Source: Tenodera sinensis
Lineage: Eukaryota; Arthropoda; Insecta; Mantodea; Mantidae
Assembly (NCBI GenBank): GCA_030765045.1
Contig: CM060961.1
Location: 143,618,538 to 143,682,537, forward strand
Reading direction: 5' to 3'
DNA: 64,000 bases
Position numbers and translations under genes: made by a program. Positions 45,525 to 57,944 of this stretch are shown one piece after another. Within the stretch, counting starts at the first letter, position 1; each line of letters opens with the position of its first letter. A model generated the notes under the pieces. It searched no databases. It was not told the DNA's origin and saw only the letters and a program-made list of their open reading frames with translations.

Positions 45525-48107
45525 ACCCTTTGCTGCACATACAGTATTAGCTAGTTGTTCTCCCAGCAGACTTGTGTCCCTTTAAATTCTGAACTGCTAC
45601 TGCAGCTATTAAACTAAAAGTGACCTATGTACTTGCATAATTATAGTATCTTTTACTGACTGAAATAATGTGTTTAATAACTTATTTAATATTGGTTTGC
45701 AGTAAATATGATATGTTTTGTTTCAACTGTTTATAATGGAAAAAATCAACCCCGTTGAAGGGAAACATGCACCGCTTTGTAACACATTTTTAATATTCCA
45801 CAATATTAAAGAAATTAAATTTTGTTACTTTAGAATATTAACACCAGACAAAAACATCCTAAAGTTAGCTAAGATAAATTAAAATAATTTCTGCAAAATT
45901 GTATGGTACTCACCCTTAAGAAGTTTACATCCCTGCCATTATTATATTGAAGATATTGAAGCTGGTCCATAAAATGTGATTCACACTATTCTGTTACACA
46001 ATAAAAATGTTCTATATACACTTATGTTTATTAATGTTTTGGTATGTACACCCCATGTTAGTTTTGAATTTCCACCCCCCTCGCTTGATGATAACTGAGG
46101 AAACACCCAGTTCTACACAAGGCAATGTCACACTGTTTGTACTTGTACTGTGACTGTATGCCATGGCCTGGTTGTGTTTTTCTTTTCTTCACGATACACT
46201 GTACACACAATTTCACCCGGCCTAGAATGTTTATGAGGGTGTGAAGAGAACTGGGCACAGGGGTAGCAGAAGGTAGGCTACGCTGAAATCCCACTCGCTT
46301 GCGGGACGTGAAGTTTGCGATTAGCTGTCGCACCAAATTCTCCGTGTAGTGAAGAAGCCTGTTGCCATGAGCTGCAGAAGCAGGTCTGTTTGAAATGTCG
46401 TACATTATAAAACTATTAACAATGGCAACATTCACTACGAAATGGAACAAGTATTTCCACCATTTTTTTGAAGGCCGGCCGACACCGTAACACTCCCTCC
46501 TTTGGTCCACGAGATCAATTGCTGCCATATTACGTGTGTAATTTATCACTGCATTAGGACAAGGTATTTTTAATTGTTCTCTCCCCCTGCCACTCTTCCT
46601 GTGTACCTCTCCATCTGTTCTAGGATCAGAATTGGTGGATAATAAAAGAACATCCCTGTTATCATGCCAAACTACTGCAGTTACACCTTCATGTTGCAGT
46701 TTGCAAGATTCACCCCTTTTCAGTTTTAATTGTTTTGGCTTTGAAAACTGTTTTGGCCAGTCTTTCCTTCCGGCATGCGTTGTACCACATGCATATGTCT
46801 TCTTCTCTAAAAGTAATTTCATTAACCGCGTGGAAGTAAAAAAATTATCAAAGTAGACGTGGTGCCACAATCCCATGTATTTCTCACACATGTCTAAAAC
46901 CACCTGTTCTCCAAGCAGAAGAACGCTGTTTCTCGCCTCTTTTTTCCCCAGATAGATTTTACAGGTCAGTAAATAGCCACTTTTACTGTCTGCAATACCC
47001 CATGCCTTTATCCCCCACTTTGTAGGTTTAGCAGGCATGTATTGTTTCAAAAAGAAGCGCCCTTTGAAACCGATCATTGCTTCATCAACAGAGAGATCGC
47101 GATTTGGTTTGTAGACATTTGAAAACTTTTTGATTATATCTAACGCAGGTCGTGCCCTATACAGATAATCATAAGAACCTACCCCGAATTGTGGTTTTGC
47201 AGATTCGTCATTCAGGTGAAGATATTGTGATATCTTTTTAAAGCGGAGCAAGGTCATTGCTTGTCTTACAATTGGACAAACGCAAAAATCCCCCAAAAAG
47301 TAACACATAATTTCAGGTAAATCCACCATCCCCATATATATCAAAATACCTAAATAGGCCTGTACCTCCCTTGAATTTGTTTCTTCCCATTTTGGATCTG
47401 CATTTTTAGCTTGAAACTGAGCTGCATACCTATTGGTTTTTGCTGCAAAAGCTGGAATCTATACAAAGTTCAAAATAATCTATTTCTGGACTTCCTGGAG
47501 GAATAGAATGATTATACCTGCAGGGGAAGAGAATACTTCTAACTCATTGAAAGACAAATTGGAGGTCCACTGTGCAGGTGCTAATTTAGTTTTAGTTTGC
47601 TTTGCATTAATTTTAGCCACCTGTTCTGCTACCTGTTCCTCAGCACCTTCACTGTCACTTTGTTCCTTATCACTGTCTTCCTCTAACTCGCCAAACCAAG
47701 ATTCGTCAGAGCTACTTTCGCGATCTAATTCCTCATAAACTGCTGCAAGTATTTCCTCATATGTTACCAAAACCTTATCACTATGGCACTTACTAGCCCG
47801 TGATGTACTTGGAATGGCCTCCATGGTACTGAATTAGCTGTAAATGTGTCAGGAAACTGCTTACTTACACGACTGCACTCAGCTCTAAGAAATGTTATTT
47901 ATAGCTTGCTATTAGCTTCTTTCACGTTGCTATTGCTGTAGCAGTGCAATAGGAGAACATTTACATTGACAGAGCTCCTAAAAGCTGGGATCAGCATAAG
48001 CAGAACCCATATGAAATGATGAACAAGCTTACTACGTTCTACTACGCTGTGCGCGGGAGGCCATTTTTCATTTCACTACGCTTTACTATGCTTTGTGCCC
48101 CAAAGGG
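45525..48107 (-). mobile_element. piggyBac element 2 (2.58 kb)
   Basis: TTAA on both sides (45521-45524, 48108-48111). Inverted ends CCCTTTGCTGCACATA and, reversed, CCCTTTGGGGCACAAA. Distinct from piggyBac 1 in ends and protein. It lies in the 3' UTR of LINE K. Confidence 0.92.
46058..47824 (-). pseudogene. piggyBac transposase 2, nearly intact
   Basis: N-terminus MEAIPSTSRASKCHS at 47824 with an acidic stretch (ELEEDSDKEQSDSEG). The frame changes near 47528 and back near 47455, so SPEIDYFELCIDSSF is read in another frame. From there a 428-codon open stretch (47344-46058) covers the DDE domain: DLSVDEAMIGFKGR (first Asp), HHVYFDNFFTS (second), NMAAIDLVDQRRE (third). The C-terminal Cys-rich domain is CVQCIVKKRK...YKQCDIALCRTGC. 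Only these two close, mutually compensating shifts were found, so it is the least damaged transposase in the window. Confidence 0.9.
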
Positions 48108-48203
48108 TTAAACTACCAAAAATTAAAAAAAAAGAAGCCTGAGTTCCAAAAAGTCAATACATTAAAACATGTAAAAAATATCTTAAAAGGCTAAAAACAC
48201 ATG

Positions 48204-48480
48204 TCAGACCAGTTTTTCAAAGTCAATATCGGCGACGACCTGCAGAGTCTTGGCTACAGATGCCAGGTCAGCACCCAGAATAGAGTCTAGTGTAGACCCC
48301 AAACCGATAGACTGGCGCTCACGAGCGTATTGCGGAAAATCGAGTAATTCATGTGCAACAGACAGTTGGATATCACATGTAGGACAGACAGGTGCTGGAT
48401 CAACACGCAAAAGGTAGCCATGTGTAGCTTACATGTGCCCTATCCTCAAGAGGGTTAAAATAACTTCAGCCCAACAGGTC
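48204..48480 (-). pseudogene. LINE K RT C-terminal Cys motif
   Basis: Minus strand: MRVDPAPVCPTCDIQLSVAH, then LDFPQYARERQSIGLGSTLD and the stop near 48204. The CPTCxxxxxxxH...CPxYxxER layout ends jockey-like ORF2 proteins without RNase H (the second Cys is Phe here). Upstream text to about 48480 is frameshifted. Confidence 0.7.
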
Positions 48481-49261
48481 CCAGCAGGAGCATGCTTAAA
48501 AGCAACAAAGCTCTGTGGGATGTAATGTAAAAACCGCAGAGCACGCTTGCATTCTTGATTGGACACCCTTCCCGAATCATCGGCGTCAGCCTGCCGTTCG
48601 GAGGTCAAAGAATAAAAGACACCAAAATCTCCACGGTCTGTGCCTTCATGGAAACCCCTCCATGACCGACCTCAAGGCGTACTTCAGAGGGACCACCCCC
48701 CGGTCTCCACTGCTTGTCCACATGGGTAAACCACTCACACACACCCCGGCTTTATGCTCCTACCACAGGAAGCCTGTGGCTCCCAACTTTAGACCACGCT
48801 GCCTCAACGGAGTCAGCGAGGATTCAGGGGACTTGTGGTTGATTACACCGGGGTTCCGTCTGCGGTAACACGTCCGGCCGGTGATACTAATATGTGCGTG
48901 TACATGACGGTGTGGACGAGCTCCGCATCTAAGGCTACACATGGGGGCAGTGTGAAGGATCTACCCAACCTTCGCGCCTGAGACCTCCGATGGGCACACA
49001 TGTTGGGGGTCGCGCTGAAAACTGTGGGACAGGACCACGGATATAGAAAAGATTCCTGCTGGTGAGACAGGAGTTATAAACCTAGGACCTTACACACTAA
49101 TAATCATAATGAACTAGAAGAGGAAGAGGGGAATGAAGAGTAGTGGTCAAACCAACTACACTTGGCAACAGTTAATGAATATGAAGGGATGAAATGAGGG
49201 TGAGTAGCTCGGGACCCCAGCTGCACCTAAACCCATACCCACCGAAGTAGGCCCCTGGGAG
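48481..49261. other. GC-rich unassigned segment
   Basis: Clearly GC-richer than the flanks. A 117-codon plus-strand frame (48515-48868) and a minus-strand frame are open in part but match no family I recognise. It lies between the LINE K 3' part and another LINE K end, so it may be a LINE 5' region or another dispersed repeat. Confidence 0.4.
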
Positions 49262-49350
49262 GAAATGATGATGATGATTGAGTAGTGTTTAAGGGCCCGT
49301 CGAGAGCTAGGTCATTTGGGCCCCATGATGATGATGATGATGATGATAAA
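49262..49350 (-). repeat. LINE K 3'-end fragment with (ATC)n tails
   Basis: GATGATGATGATT, then the LINE K end (AAGGGCCCGTCGAGAGCTAG, GTCATTTGGGCCCC) and ATGATG repeats. Matches 45322-45375. Confidence 0.7.
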
Positions 49351-49454
49351 TTTGAATAAGTTTCTAGCACTGCCAAAATTGCAGTTGAAAAATAAAAAAT
49401 AAAAGAAACAATAATCTGAATAAAATAAAATCTTAAAAAGAGAAAAAGAATGAA

Positions 49455-49735
49455 CTTCCAGTACTGGGATGGGGATGTTAACCTGCTGGGAGACCTGATC
49501 CAGGGTGCACTCAGCCTCGTTTTGACTGAGGGGCCAATTCAGGATCTACTTGATCAAAAAGTAACAACCCCTAACCAAGAAGTCTGCATAACTGGTTGGG
49601 AGCGACTGGGGCACTGACCACATCCCATCTCCAGTACTGCAACTCACTCATGACACCTGTGGTGGAGAGAGGTGGGGTATGCAGCAGTCAGGCAGTAGGC
49701 CTTGGCCCGGATGGGCAATTGTGCCACAGGATTAC
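49455..49735 (+). mobile_element. SINE S1, copy 3, headless and diverged
   Basis: Body and 3' end match SINE S1 (GGTGCACTCAGCCTCGTT, GAAGTCTGCATAACTGG, CAGTAGGCCTTGGCC) but the tRNA head is missing or unrecognisable and no target duplication was found. Confidence 0.7.
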
Positions 49736-49803
49736 GTTTTACTATTGTTTACTTCACTTACCTTTTTTACTGTAAGTATAACTGCCTCAAACACATGCTT
49801 CCC

Positions 49804-50015
49804 ATTCGTTATAGTATTTACTCCTACAAATGGTCATTGGACAATCATATTTATGCATAATTCTTTTATCTTTTATGACATAGAATGCTTTTATTTATCA
49901 CAACCTAGCATTCGTTATAGTATTTACTCCTACAAATGGTCATTGGACAATCATATTTATGCATAATTCTTTTATCTTTTATGCCATAGAATGCTTTTAT
50001 TTATCACAACCTATG
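49804..50015 (+). repeat. 106-bp tandem duplication
   Basis: ATTCGTTATAGTATTTACTC starts at 49804 and again at 49910; the two units are almost identical (one ATGACAT/ATGCCAT difference). A simple local duplication. Confidence 0.92.
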
Positions 50016-51100
50016 CAGCCTCCATTATCCAATACCCACCACTGGCATTATAAGCCTTGAATAATACGTTTACAAGTTATTTTCCATGTCATGAAGACAG
50101 CAAAACTGCATATTTAAGGGAAATAAAGAACCTTCTTCAAGAATAGCCCATGAAACGCCCAACTGGAGAAAGTCAGCAAAAAATTGGACCAATATCTAAG
50201 ACAAGAACACCATGTAAGATTGAAGCCCTGAGCCAGCAGAAAATATGTAATCTATGTGCAATCTATTTCTACAACAATGTGTGTAGTGTAAAATGTTACT
50301 TAGCATAACATAATCCACATGTAGAAAACTCAATTCATGTTACAAAAATGGTAGGATTATGAATCAATAGTACACTTTATACAAATCTATCTTAGGAACA
50401 TACTAGTTAGACATTTGTGTTCCAATTTACTAAACTGTAAAAATCACTGCCATGTATCATACACTTTATTAGTGTTTATTAAATAGAATACACTAGTGGC
50501 ATATTTGTACTGAGCAGCTGGAGCACATCAGTAGGTACCAACAGTCAGCTCCTCCAATCTATAGTTTCAAGGTAACATCACAGTGCAAAAGCCAGCCGGA
50601 ATTCACAAAACTCACAAACTGAGACCTATATATTAATCCATCACTTGCACTTCATTAGTAATGAGGATTTCTGTGTTAACCATTTTGCTAAGCTGCAACA
50701 GTTTAAACATCAGAAATTCTCAGAACTTAATTAACAAAATAGTCCACGTAGAGATGAAACTAGAAGGTAAACTGTGATCTTTTAGTGTCACAACCCTCTT
50801 TCCAAGAATCCCAACACTCCAACTTCTGACTGAAGAAATGACTTATCCAAAACACGCCACAAGAGGGAATAGATAACCTGATGAATCTCTCAAAGTTTTC
50901 ATATTTACAAAAGGTACTATCAAAAGACTTCAGGTTTGGATATGGGCAATTCGCTGTCACAGTTTCTTGCTGATATGTAATGAGTAACCCAGAAATCCAC
51001 ATAACTACCTCATTTCTGGAATGTACAAAGTTTGGCATAGGTATGTTGATATCTTTGCAAATAGTACCAAACAGGTTCATATAGGATTCTCTCAAATTAG
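50016..51100. other. Unassigned intron sequence
   Basis: AT-rich. The part from 50760 may be decayed Penelope RT sequence, but no motif is firm. Confidence 0.45.
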
Positions 51101-51109
51101 TTAGCTTAC

Positions 51110-51870
51110 AGAACAAAGACATTCAATTTACTATGGAAATTGAAAATGAAGGCACATTACATTACCTTTCCTAGATATAAAAGTAGTGAGATTCCAACAC
51201 AGAATCAATTTTGCTATATACAGAAAGCTAACACATTCCAAAAACTACATAAGAAACAAAAGCTTCTTCGTGACTCCACACAAACATGCATTCCTAAATA
51301 GTTTAATCCACAGATTGGTTTACACTCCTTAACAGAAGGAGAATGCACAAATAGTCAACACAGCAATTAACAATGGCTTCACCAAATACATTCAAACATT
51401 AAGGATACCACAAAACCAGAAAATTCCTATTCTATCTTGCACTTACTATAAATTCCAAACATTTTCAAAAAACATCTGCTGTGCTTCACAAAATAAAATC
51501 AGTGTAAATAAAGTACTCTGCAACAAATCAAAGGACCCAAAACCTTAGAACAAAAAAAAGCACGAATTTTTAAAATAAATTGCTAAGAATGTGATCAAAT
51601 GCACATAGGTAAAATTAAGAGAAATTCAAAACCCACATTAAAAGAACACATCAAATGCATGAAACACAACAAATAAGAAATCTGGATACCTGAGAAAAGA
51701 TTTTAATCATAAAATGCAAACATTGCTTAATAAACTTTGAATTGCTGCCACCAAATACACTATGGAAGTTCATCACTCCACAGATAGATGTCATCACAAC
51801 CACAACACCATACATCACCAGGACCCAATCAGCCACTTCTACAATGGAACAATTGAGGAACTTGTCCAAA
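51110..51870 (+). pseudogene. Penelope-like element: RT C-terminus to post-GIY-YIG region
   Basis: Plus strand: FTMEIENEGTLHYLS, then VVRFQHRINFAIYRKLTHSK and NKSFFVTPHKHAFLNSLIHR (51115-51320), the conserved Penelope RT tail (FxxExExxxxxxFLDxxI...IYRKPTxTxxY). After many stops, NVIKCT..VKLREIQNP and KNTSNA (51590-51660) fit the GIY-YIG region (RxxEH). It ends with the segment shared with 9434-9790. Confidence 0.72.
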
Positions 51871-53383
51871 ATTTAAAAAAAAATGAGTTAGGATATGGAA
51901 CGCAACATTGAGAATAAGCCGAATGTCCATACATCGTGAAATTCAAGGAAACTTGATCCTGTATGCCAAAATAAGCCAGTAAAAATATGGGTTACAGAGC
52001 AAACGTGAACCTGTCCAAGTATACATTTCTAATAAGTCCATATGACCAATGGGAAGTGTATGCTCAAGCCACGTGATACAAGTAACATCATTCTCCCGCG
52101 TAATACTGTGCACATCTTGTTCCATGTCCATCACCATAAAATGGCCCACTCCTCACAACTGTGACGTCACAGGAGTGGTGTAACAGCATGCATTATTGCA
52201 TTATTGGGATGTATTTTATGCATTTAAGGATCTATGTCCATAATGTTTTTAAAGTGATAAAAATACACATATTTAAACAGAGTTGTCATCACTATGGTGT
52301 ACAGTGTCACACTTGTTTAAGAATTTATCCTTTTTTTATTATATTATAGAAAGAGTTCATGTTAGTGTGTTATAAGCTCAAATTCAGTGTTTGATACGAA
52401 AATGTTAATATTTCTATACAAATCAGGATTTAACATGAACAATTTGTTAAAAATATTCAATATTTTTTCTGGAAAAGACAATATGTAAAATAGCCTTGTT
52501 AACTAATTCCAATATCTTTATGAAGTTAAAATCTGGACCAACTGCCTGTAAAAATTGTATTTCTGTGAAGTACATCAAATATATAGCATTAAGACTAAAA
52601 ATATTATGAATAAACCACATATTGATCTCCTGAAAACCATTCAGCAACATGCCCATATTTAACTGTGAATTTTAATGAAAAATTTTCTTTATAGATTTAA
52701 TTTGAGAATCAAAATTACTTTTATATACTACAATTAATATATTTCCATTTTAAGCTTGTTGTCATGCTCAAATTTAGACCAAATATGTCTTATCTATTCT
52801 GAAAATTTTTATTTGGTGGACATGTTCGCTTTTGCAAGTCACCTTCTCAATTAATTCTTGTAACTGGTCAAGAAATAAAAAAATGCAAGTTATGTAAATT
52901 TTCCAATTTCTGATTCACTTTTTCCATAAATTTAAATTCACACCACTGTTACTAGCTTACTCAAATATTATGCAAAAAATAAACATTATTTTATACATTA
53001 TCCTTACTAACCATTGTTCAACTTAAGTACTGTGTGACCCTCCTCTGTGTACCAGACAATTTCCTGATTATTCAATTGCTTGCTAGTAATAAAACTGTTA
53101 TACCACAAGTAACAATGGCTATTAGGATTTGCTACTACAATGAGCTCCCAGCAGCAACTCCCTGCACAAAGAGGAGGTTTTTGGCCTAAAGGATGTATTA
53201 GCTAGTTTATGTATCTAATAACCTAATCCTGATTTCTTATGGAATGCTTCTAACAAAGCAAATACAGATCTGGTAAAGTACATATTTGTTTTGCCACATA
53301 CAACTTAACATGAGGTTTTACTAGGATTTTCATTAATTGAAAATTATTAGTACACAAAACTAAAGTAAAATTGCTAATCCTAC
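51871..53383. other. Unassigned intron sequence
   Basis: POLR1A intron 1 next to exon 1. AT-rich, no feature recognised. Confidence 0.5.
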
Positions 53384-53582
53384 CTAATCTAGGATCATAC
53401 AGCCCTCCTGGTAAAGGATGTCCCAGAGCATTGAATGTCAATGGTGTGCAAATTTCTGCAACACTTAATTTTCTTATTTCTTCTTCAGTAAACAGAGAGA
53501 AGTGTAACTTTGAAGGGATGGAATGTTTTCTGTAGTCAAGATGGTGCACACTACTTCTCTGGTTATCTTCCATTGCTAGAAC
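53384..53582 (-). CDS. POLR1A: POLR1A exon 1 (first coding exon)
   Basis: RNA polymerase I transcribes pre-rRNA in the nucleolus; this subunit forms one side of the active cleft. ATG at 53573-53571 gives MEDNQRSSVHHLDYRKHSIP, then KLHFSLFTEEEIRKLSVAEI and ALGHPLPGGLYDPRLG. This parallels the human start (FGMYSAEELKKLSVKSI...LGNPSANGLYDLALG, from recall). An acceptor (TTTTCATGATCCAG) ends at 53583, so ten bases of 5' UTR are in this exon and an upstream noncoding exon is expected. The donor GTAGGATT follows 53384, phase 1. Reading through the acceptor upstream would add a hydrophobic, unconserved stretch, so the chosen start is preferred. Confidence 0.93.
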
Positions 53583-54059
53583 CTGGATCATGAAAAGAAA
53601 CAGGTAAGAAATATCAGAAAATAACAAAGGTGATAATATCACATTTCATTTTTACTCATATTTGCCAGACCAACTACCATAAATACTAGACCACATGGTT
53701 TTTCTCTCCTTTTTTGAGCAGTGTTTAATGACTGTTTTACTATATATGGCACCATAGGCAGTCATCATTGAGAATATATGAAATAAAATAATTCCAAATA
53801 GAAATTTGGGAAGGAAATGTTCCAGAAATAATATTAGTGTACCTTCCTGGTGTATCACTGTGCTAAGAGGAACATTTTGTTCAGTGTAATGTAATTCTCA
53901 GAGTGTTGTAACCAGTTTCCAGAAAACAAAATCCACATAATTTATTGTTTGTACCAGTCAGGGATATAGCAAACTAGGGGAATAAATTCCACCTTAAACT
54001 TAAAAAACAGCTTTTGTTCTTTTTTACACACTTAACTACAGTAAAAGAAGAAAGCATTG
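53583..54059. other. Unassigned sequence upstream of POLR1A exon 1
   Basis: No promoter element or upstream exon could be identified. Confidence 0.4.
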
Positions 54060-55345
54060 CATTTCACCCCAAACAATTCTGATACGCTTTCACCAGAAAA
54101 CATGTGTCTGTATGTAAGCAAAATAACTTAGAAAATGAAAAGTCAATTAAATATCGAACTTGGTATTTAAGTTCATCCACCCCTACCCATTGATTAGAAA
54201 TTTTTTTCACTAGTTTTGATTTTCTCCAGAAATACCACTGAACTTTTGATTAAATATACCACAACTTTAAGATACATGATAAATAAAACACACATCTTAA
54301 ACTTTCTGGGAATAGCTCATGAAGTTCTCATTCTGAATGACTTTTGTATAACTGTTAATCTTAACAGATGGACAAAATCTTACTAAATCAACAACTTAGA
54401 TCTCACTAAAGCACACAATTTGTGTTAAAACTTTGTTATTGTGTTAACCATTTCCAAGATATTCTTTGTTATTGGTTTGAGTTTTCAAATACTTTATACT
54501 TTACTCAGCTCCAAGTCACTATTCCTTTTTATTTTCTCTACTATGCACTTACGGAAGTAGATGGAGCATAGTAGTCCATCCAAAAGTTTTACGCTTGAGA
54601 TTTCACTGGAAATATGCTTTGAGACTCCCAGAACCCAAGGGAAAAAAAGGTCTCTGTATGTGTGTGCGTGTGTATCCATGTCCATTTTTCTGTGAGCAGC
54701 ATAATTCAAAACATAGTTAAATACCAAACTCGGTATTTAAGTTCAGCACCTTCCAAGAATTGGTCACAAAGATTTTCAAAATATCCCCCACTACCCTTTG
54801 CAATGAAAATTTTTAAAAAATTATTTTCTCAAAAATAACTGTAAATGCGTTTAATGATTTTGATTAAAATACCATAGGTATGTTTGAGATATTTTTATGA
54901 AAAATAAAAAGTATATCTTGAATTTTTGGGAATGGGCCCTGAAGTAATCTCCATTGTAACTAAGCTGCTTAACTGGTAAACCATAAGACAAAATCTTACT
55001 GCATAAAATATTTATATCTTACATCACAGAAATTATATAGAATAAATTTATTCCTATCCATTTCTGAGCTATTCCTTGTTTATGGTTTGAATTTTTAAAT
55101 ACTTATATATTTCTCAAAGTGGAAATCATTGTTACATCTTTTCCTCTTGGTCATGCAAAGAGAATTGAATTTCAAGACAATCACATAGCGACCAGATCTT
55201 AAAAGATTTCACACCACTTAAGCCTTCTATACAACCCTATTCCCATTGTACCTAGAGAAAATATGTAGTAAAATAATTTCTACAAATGTTTATTTCAATT
55301 AATAAGAGGAGCATTTGGAAATGATTTATAACCGTGTTGTTTAAG
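54060..55345 (-). repeat. R1 copies in tandem (minus), diverged
   Basis: Two head-to-tail minus-strand units: 54060-54540 (partial) and about 54541-55345. Both follow the reversed R1 order (GAAAATGAAAAGTC, GATTTTGATTAAAATACC, CATTTCTGAGCTATTCC). They are more diverged than the plus-strand units to the right. Confidence 0.7.
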
Positions 55346-55604
55346 AAATAGCACTCAACCTATGTGTACATCCTTTCATGGGGAGATGAGCTGACAGTAC
55401 ACCATGCAGATGCTAGATAGTACTTGTGAACAGAGTGTACAGTGAAGGGACAGCACTTGTTTGTTAAGTGGAGAAAGCCATGAATAAGATGGAAGGCAAC
55501 TATCATGGAAAAAGATGGACTGCATCGTTTTAGAGGAAGGAAGGAATCAAAACAGCATATATTCATGAACATTTAACTGCACAGCATTTTTCATGATGAT
55601 TGGG

Positions 55605-56338
55605 ATACGAAAAATCTGATGTGTTGTACTCAAATGACTTTCTCTACTCTTGTACTAACCATTCTTACAAACTCTTATTCCTGTATTTTCTTTGTGTTAG
55701 TTGAGATAAACATTTGTTCAAATTATCTTATTGCTTATTTCCTTGTATGTGCAAGAGGAATATGGGAATACAGTACGCTTTGAGCGATATTCAACTCTTT
55801 TAAAGCTTTGAGATCCTGTTCTCTTTGCACGCTTAACATATAAAAAAATGAATAACGATGTTCCATTTCACAAAAGTTTTAAGTTTTCCGAAACTGATTC
55901 AAATAACAATGAATATCTCCGAAATGGATCACTCTATAAAAAAATTTATTTAGACATAAATTGTGTATTTTAGCGAGATCTACATTTTTTTGTATGGTAA
56001 GATCTCTTACGGTTTACGAGTTATTCAAAAGTCATCCAGAGTAAACAGGACTACATAGGCTATAGCCAGAAAATTCCAGACACATTTCATTTGTCATAAA
56101 AATATCTTAAACATATGGCATTTTAATCAAACTCGTTAAAGCCATTTTCACGAAAATCAAAATTTTCAAACAATTTTCCATGTAAAGGGTAGTTTGCTAT
56201 TTTCTTCAAAATATTTGTGTCGCATCCTTGAAAGACATTAAACTTAGATACCAACTTTGGTTTTTAACCGACTTTTCGTTTTTGAGTTATAGACACACAC
56301 ACATGAACCTTTTTCTAAAACTGCTGTTTTTTTGTTTT

Positions 56339-56370
<32 letters not shown>

Positions 56371-57395
56371 ATTCAGGGGTTGCAAAACATATATTTCTTG
56401 TGAAATCTCAACATTGAATTTTTGGGTGGAATGCAATACTTCTACTTGCCAGAAGAGAAAGTAAAAAACATTTTAGAAAAAAGTTCCGAATGTGTATATC
56501 TGTGTCTGTGGATAGTAAAACTCAAAAATCTGATATGTTGCACTCACATGACTTTCTCTACCCTTGTACTAACCATTCTTAAAGGCTCTCATTCCTAAAT
56601 CTTCGTGTTGTTGGAGATAAACATTTTCACAAGTCACCTTATTGCTTATCTCCTTGTGGGTACAGGGAAAGTATTAGAATACAGTAGATTTTGAGCGATA
56701 GTCAAATCTTTTAAAACTTGGAGATCCTGTTCTCTTCGCACACTTAACATAAAAGGTTAACAAGTTAACAACCATGTTCCATTTCACAAACGTTTTAAGT
56801 TTTCCGAAACTGGCACAAATAACAAGGAATATCTCCGAAATGGTTCACTCTATAAAAAAGTTTATTTAGACATAAAGTGTGTGTGTTTTAGCGAGATCTA
56901 CATTTTTTTGTAGAGCACTATTAGGTCTATCTCTTATGGTTTACCAGTTATGCAAAAGTCATCTAGAGTAAATACGACTACAGGGGCCATAGCCAGAAAA
57001 TTCAAGATATACATTTCATTGTCATAAAAATATCACAAACATATGACATTTTAAGCCAAATCATTACAGCCATTTTCAAGAAAATCAAAATTTTCTAAAA
57101 AATTTCTATGTAAAGTGTAGTTTACGGTGGGACTATCCTCAAAATCTTCGTGTCGCATCCTTGAAAGACATTAAACTTAAATACCAACTTTGGTTTTTAA
57201 CCCACTTTTTGTTTTTGAGTTATGCTGCCCACAGACTGACTGACAGACACACACACACACACGGACCTTTTTCTAAAAACACCTTTTTTGGATTCAGGGG
57301 GTCTCAAAACATATATTTCCAGTGAAATCTTGACATTGAATTTTTGGGTGGTACACAATACTTCCATCTACTTACCAGTAGAGAAAGTAAAAAGG
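55605..57395 (+). repeat. R1 copies in tandem (plus), two near-complete units
   Basis: Unit 1 is 55605-56470 and unit 2 about 56520-57395. Each runs from AATCTGATRTGTTG through CATGACTTTCTCTAC, GCGAGATCTACATTTTTTTG, CATGTAAAG, a CA-rich GACAGACACACAC run, to ACTTGCCAG..AGAGAAAGTAAAAA. Unit length is about 870 bp. ACTTTCTCTACT near the start and AGAGAAAGT at the end form a weak terminal inverted repeat. No coding capacity. A poly(T) run of about 30 is at 56336-56369. Confidence 0.82.
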
Positions 57396-57409
57396 TCTCT
57401 GCACATTTG

Positions 57410-57930
57410 GTTCCACAGATGATCTTCATCTTTTAGGACACTTGTGGCATACTGCTAATGCACTGGCTTCCATAAGGAACAGTGTCAGCAGCAGGGTGTA
57501 GTACAACACCCTTATATGACAGACACAGGATTCAGAAATGGCAACAGGGAAAGTAGTCGAAAGGAGTGTTCCTCCAGCACAGCAATACGCATCCATACAC
57601 CAACAATGCGACAACTGCAAAGTCAACAACACTGGGGTTCATTGTTGTACCACACCCACCATATTCACCGGATCTCACCCCATTTGATTATACTTTATTC
57701 AACAAAATATAGGATACACTGCAAGCTAAAAGTTTCAGCAACACTGAGGCGCTGCAGAGTGTGTAGTAACCCCAAACAATGGTTCCATGATGCAATAATG
57801 AAGTTGCCAGGAAGGTGACAGTGCTGTATTGACATTGGTGTACATTGGAAGATCCCATAGATATTGAATCATGTTCATTAACAAATAAGGTACAAAAAAC
57901 CATAAGTGTAAATCATTTCCAAACACCCCT
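57410..57930 (+). pseudogene. mariner-like transposase C-terminal remnant
   Basis: Plus strand: VVPHPPYSPDLTPFDYTLFN (near 57650), then QAKSFSNTEALQSVC and KQWFHDAIMKLPGRWQ-like text (QWFHDAIMKLPGR, near 57775) and CCIDIGVHW. HxPYSPDLxPxDY carries the third catalytic Asp of mariner transposases (DD34D); LPGRWxxCIxxxGxY ends the protein. Stops and a frameshift. It lies between R1 units. Confidence 0.75.
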
Positions 57931-57944
57931 CATGTGATTTAAAG

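Larger units (their letters stand above)
45322..48480 (-). mobile_element. LINE K (jockey-like) 3' end, split by a piggyBac
   Basis: The minus strand ends with GGGCCCAAATGACCTCGTCA, ATGGGCCGTTAAACC and an ATC-type tail (45322-45375). Interrupted at TTAA 45521 by the piggyBac, it resumes at 48108 with 3' UTR and the last RT segment (48204-48410). A second copy of its last ~80 bp, with ATG/ATC repeats, is at 49262-49350. Confidence 0.75.

Noticed and set aside
48515..48868. Plus-strand 117-codon gene
   Set aside because: Open by virtue of GC-richness; no recognisable domain, start context or splice sites.
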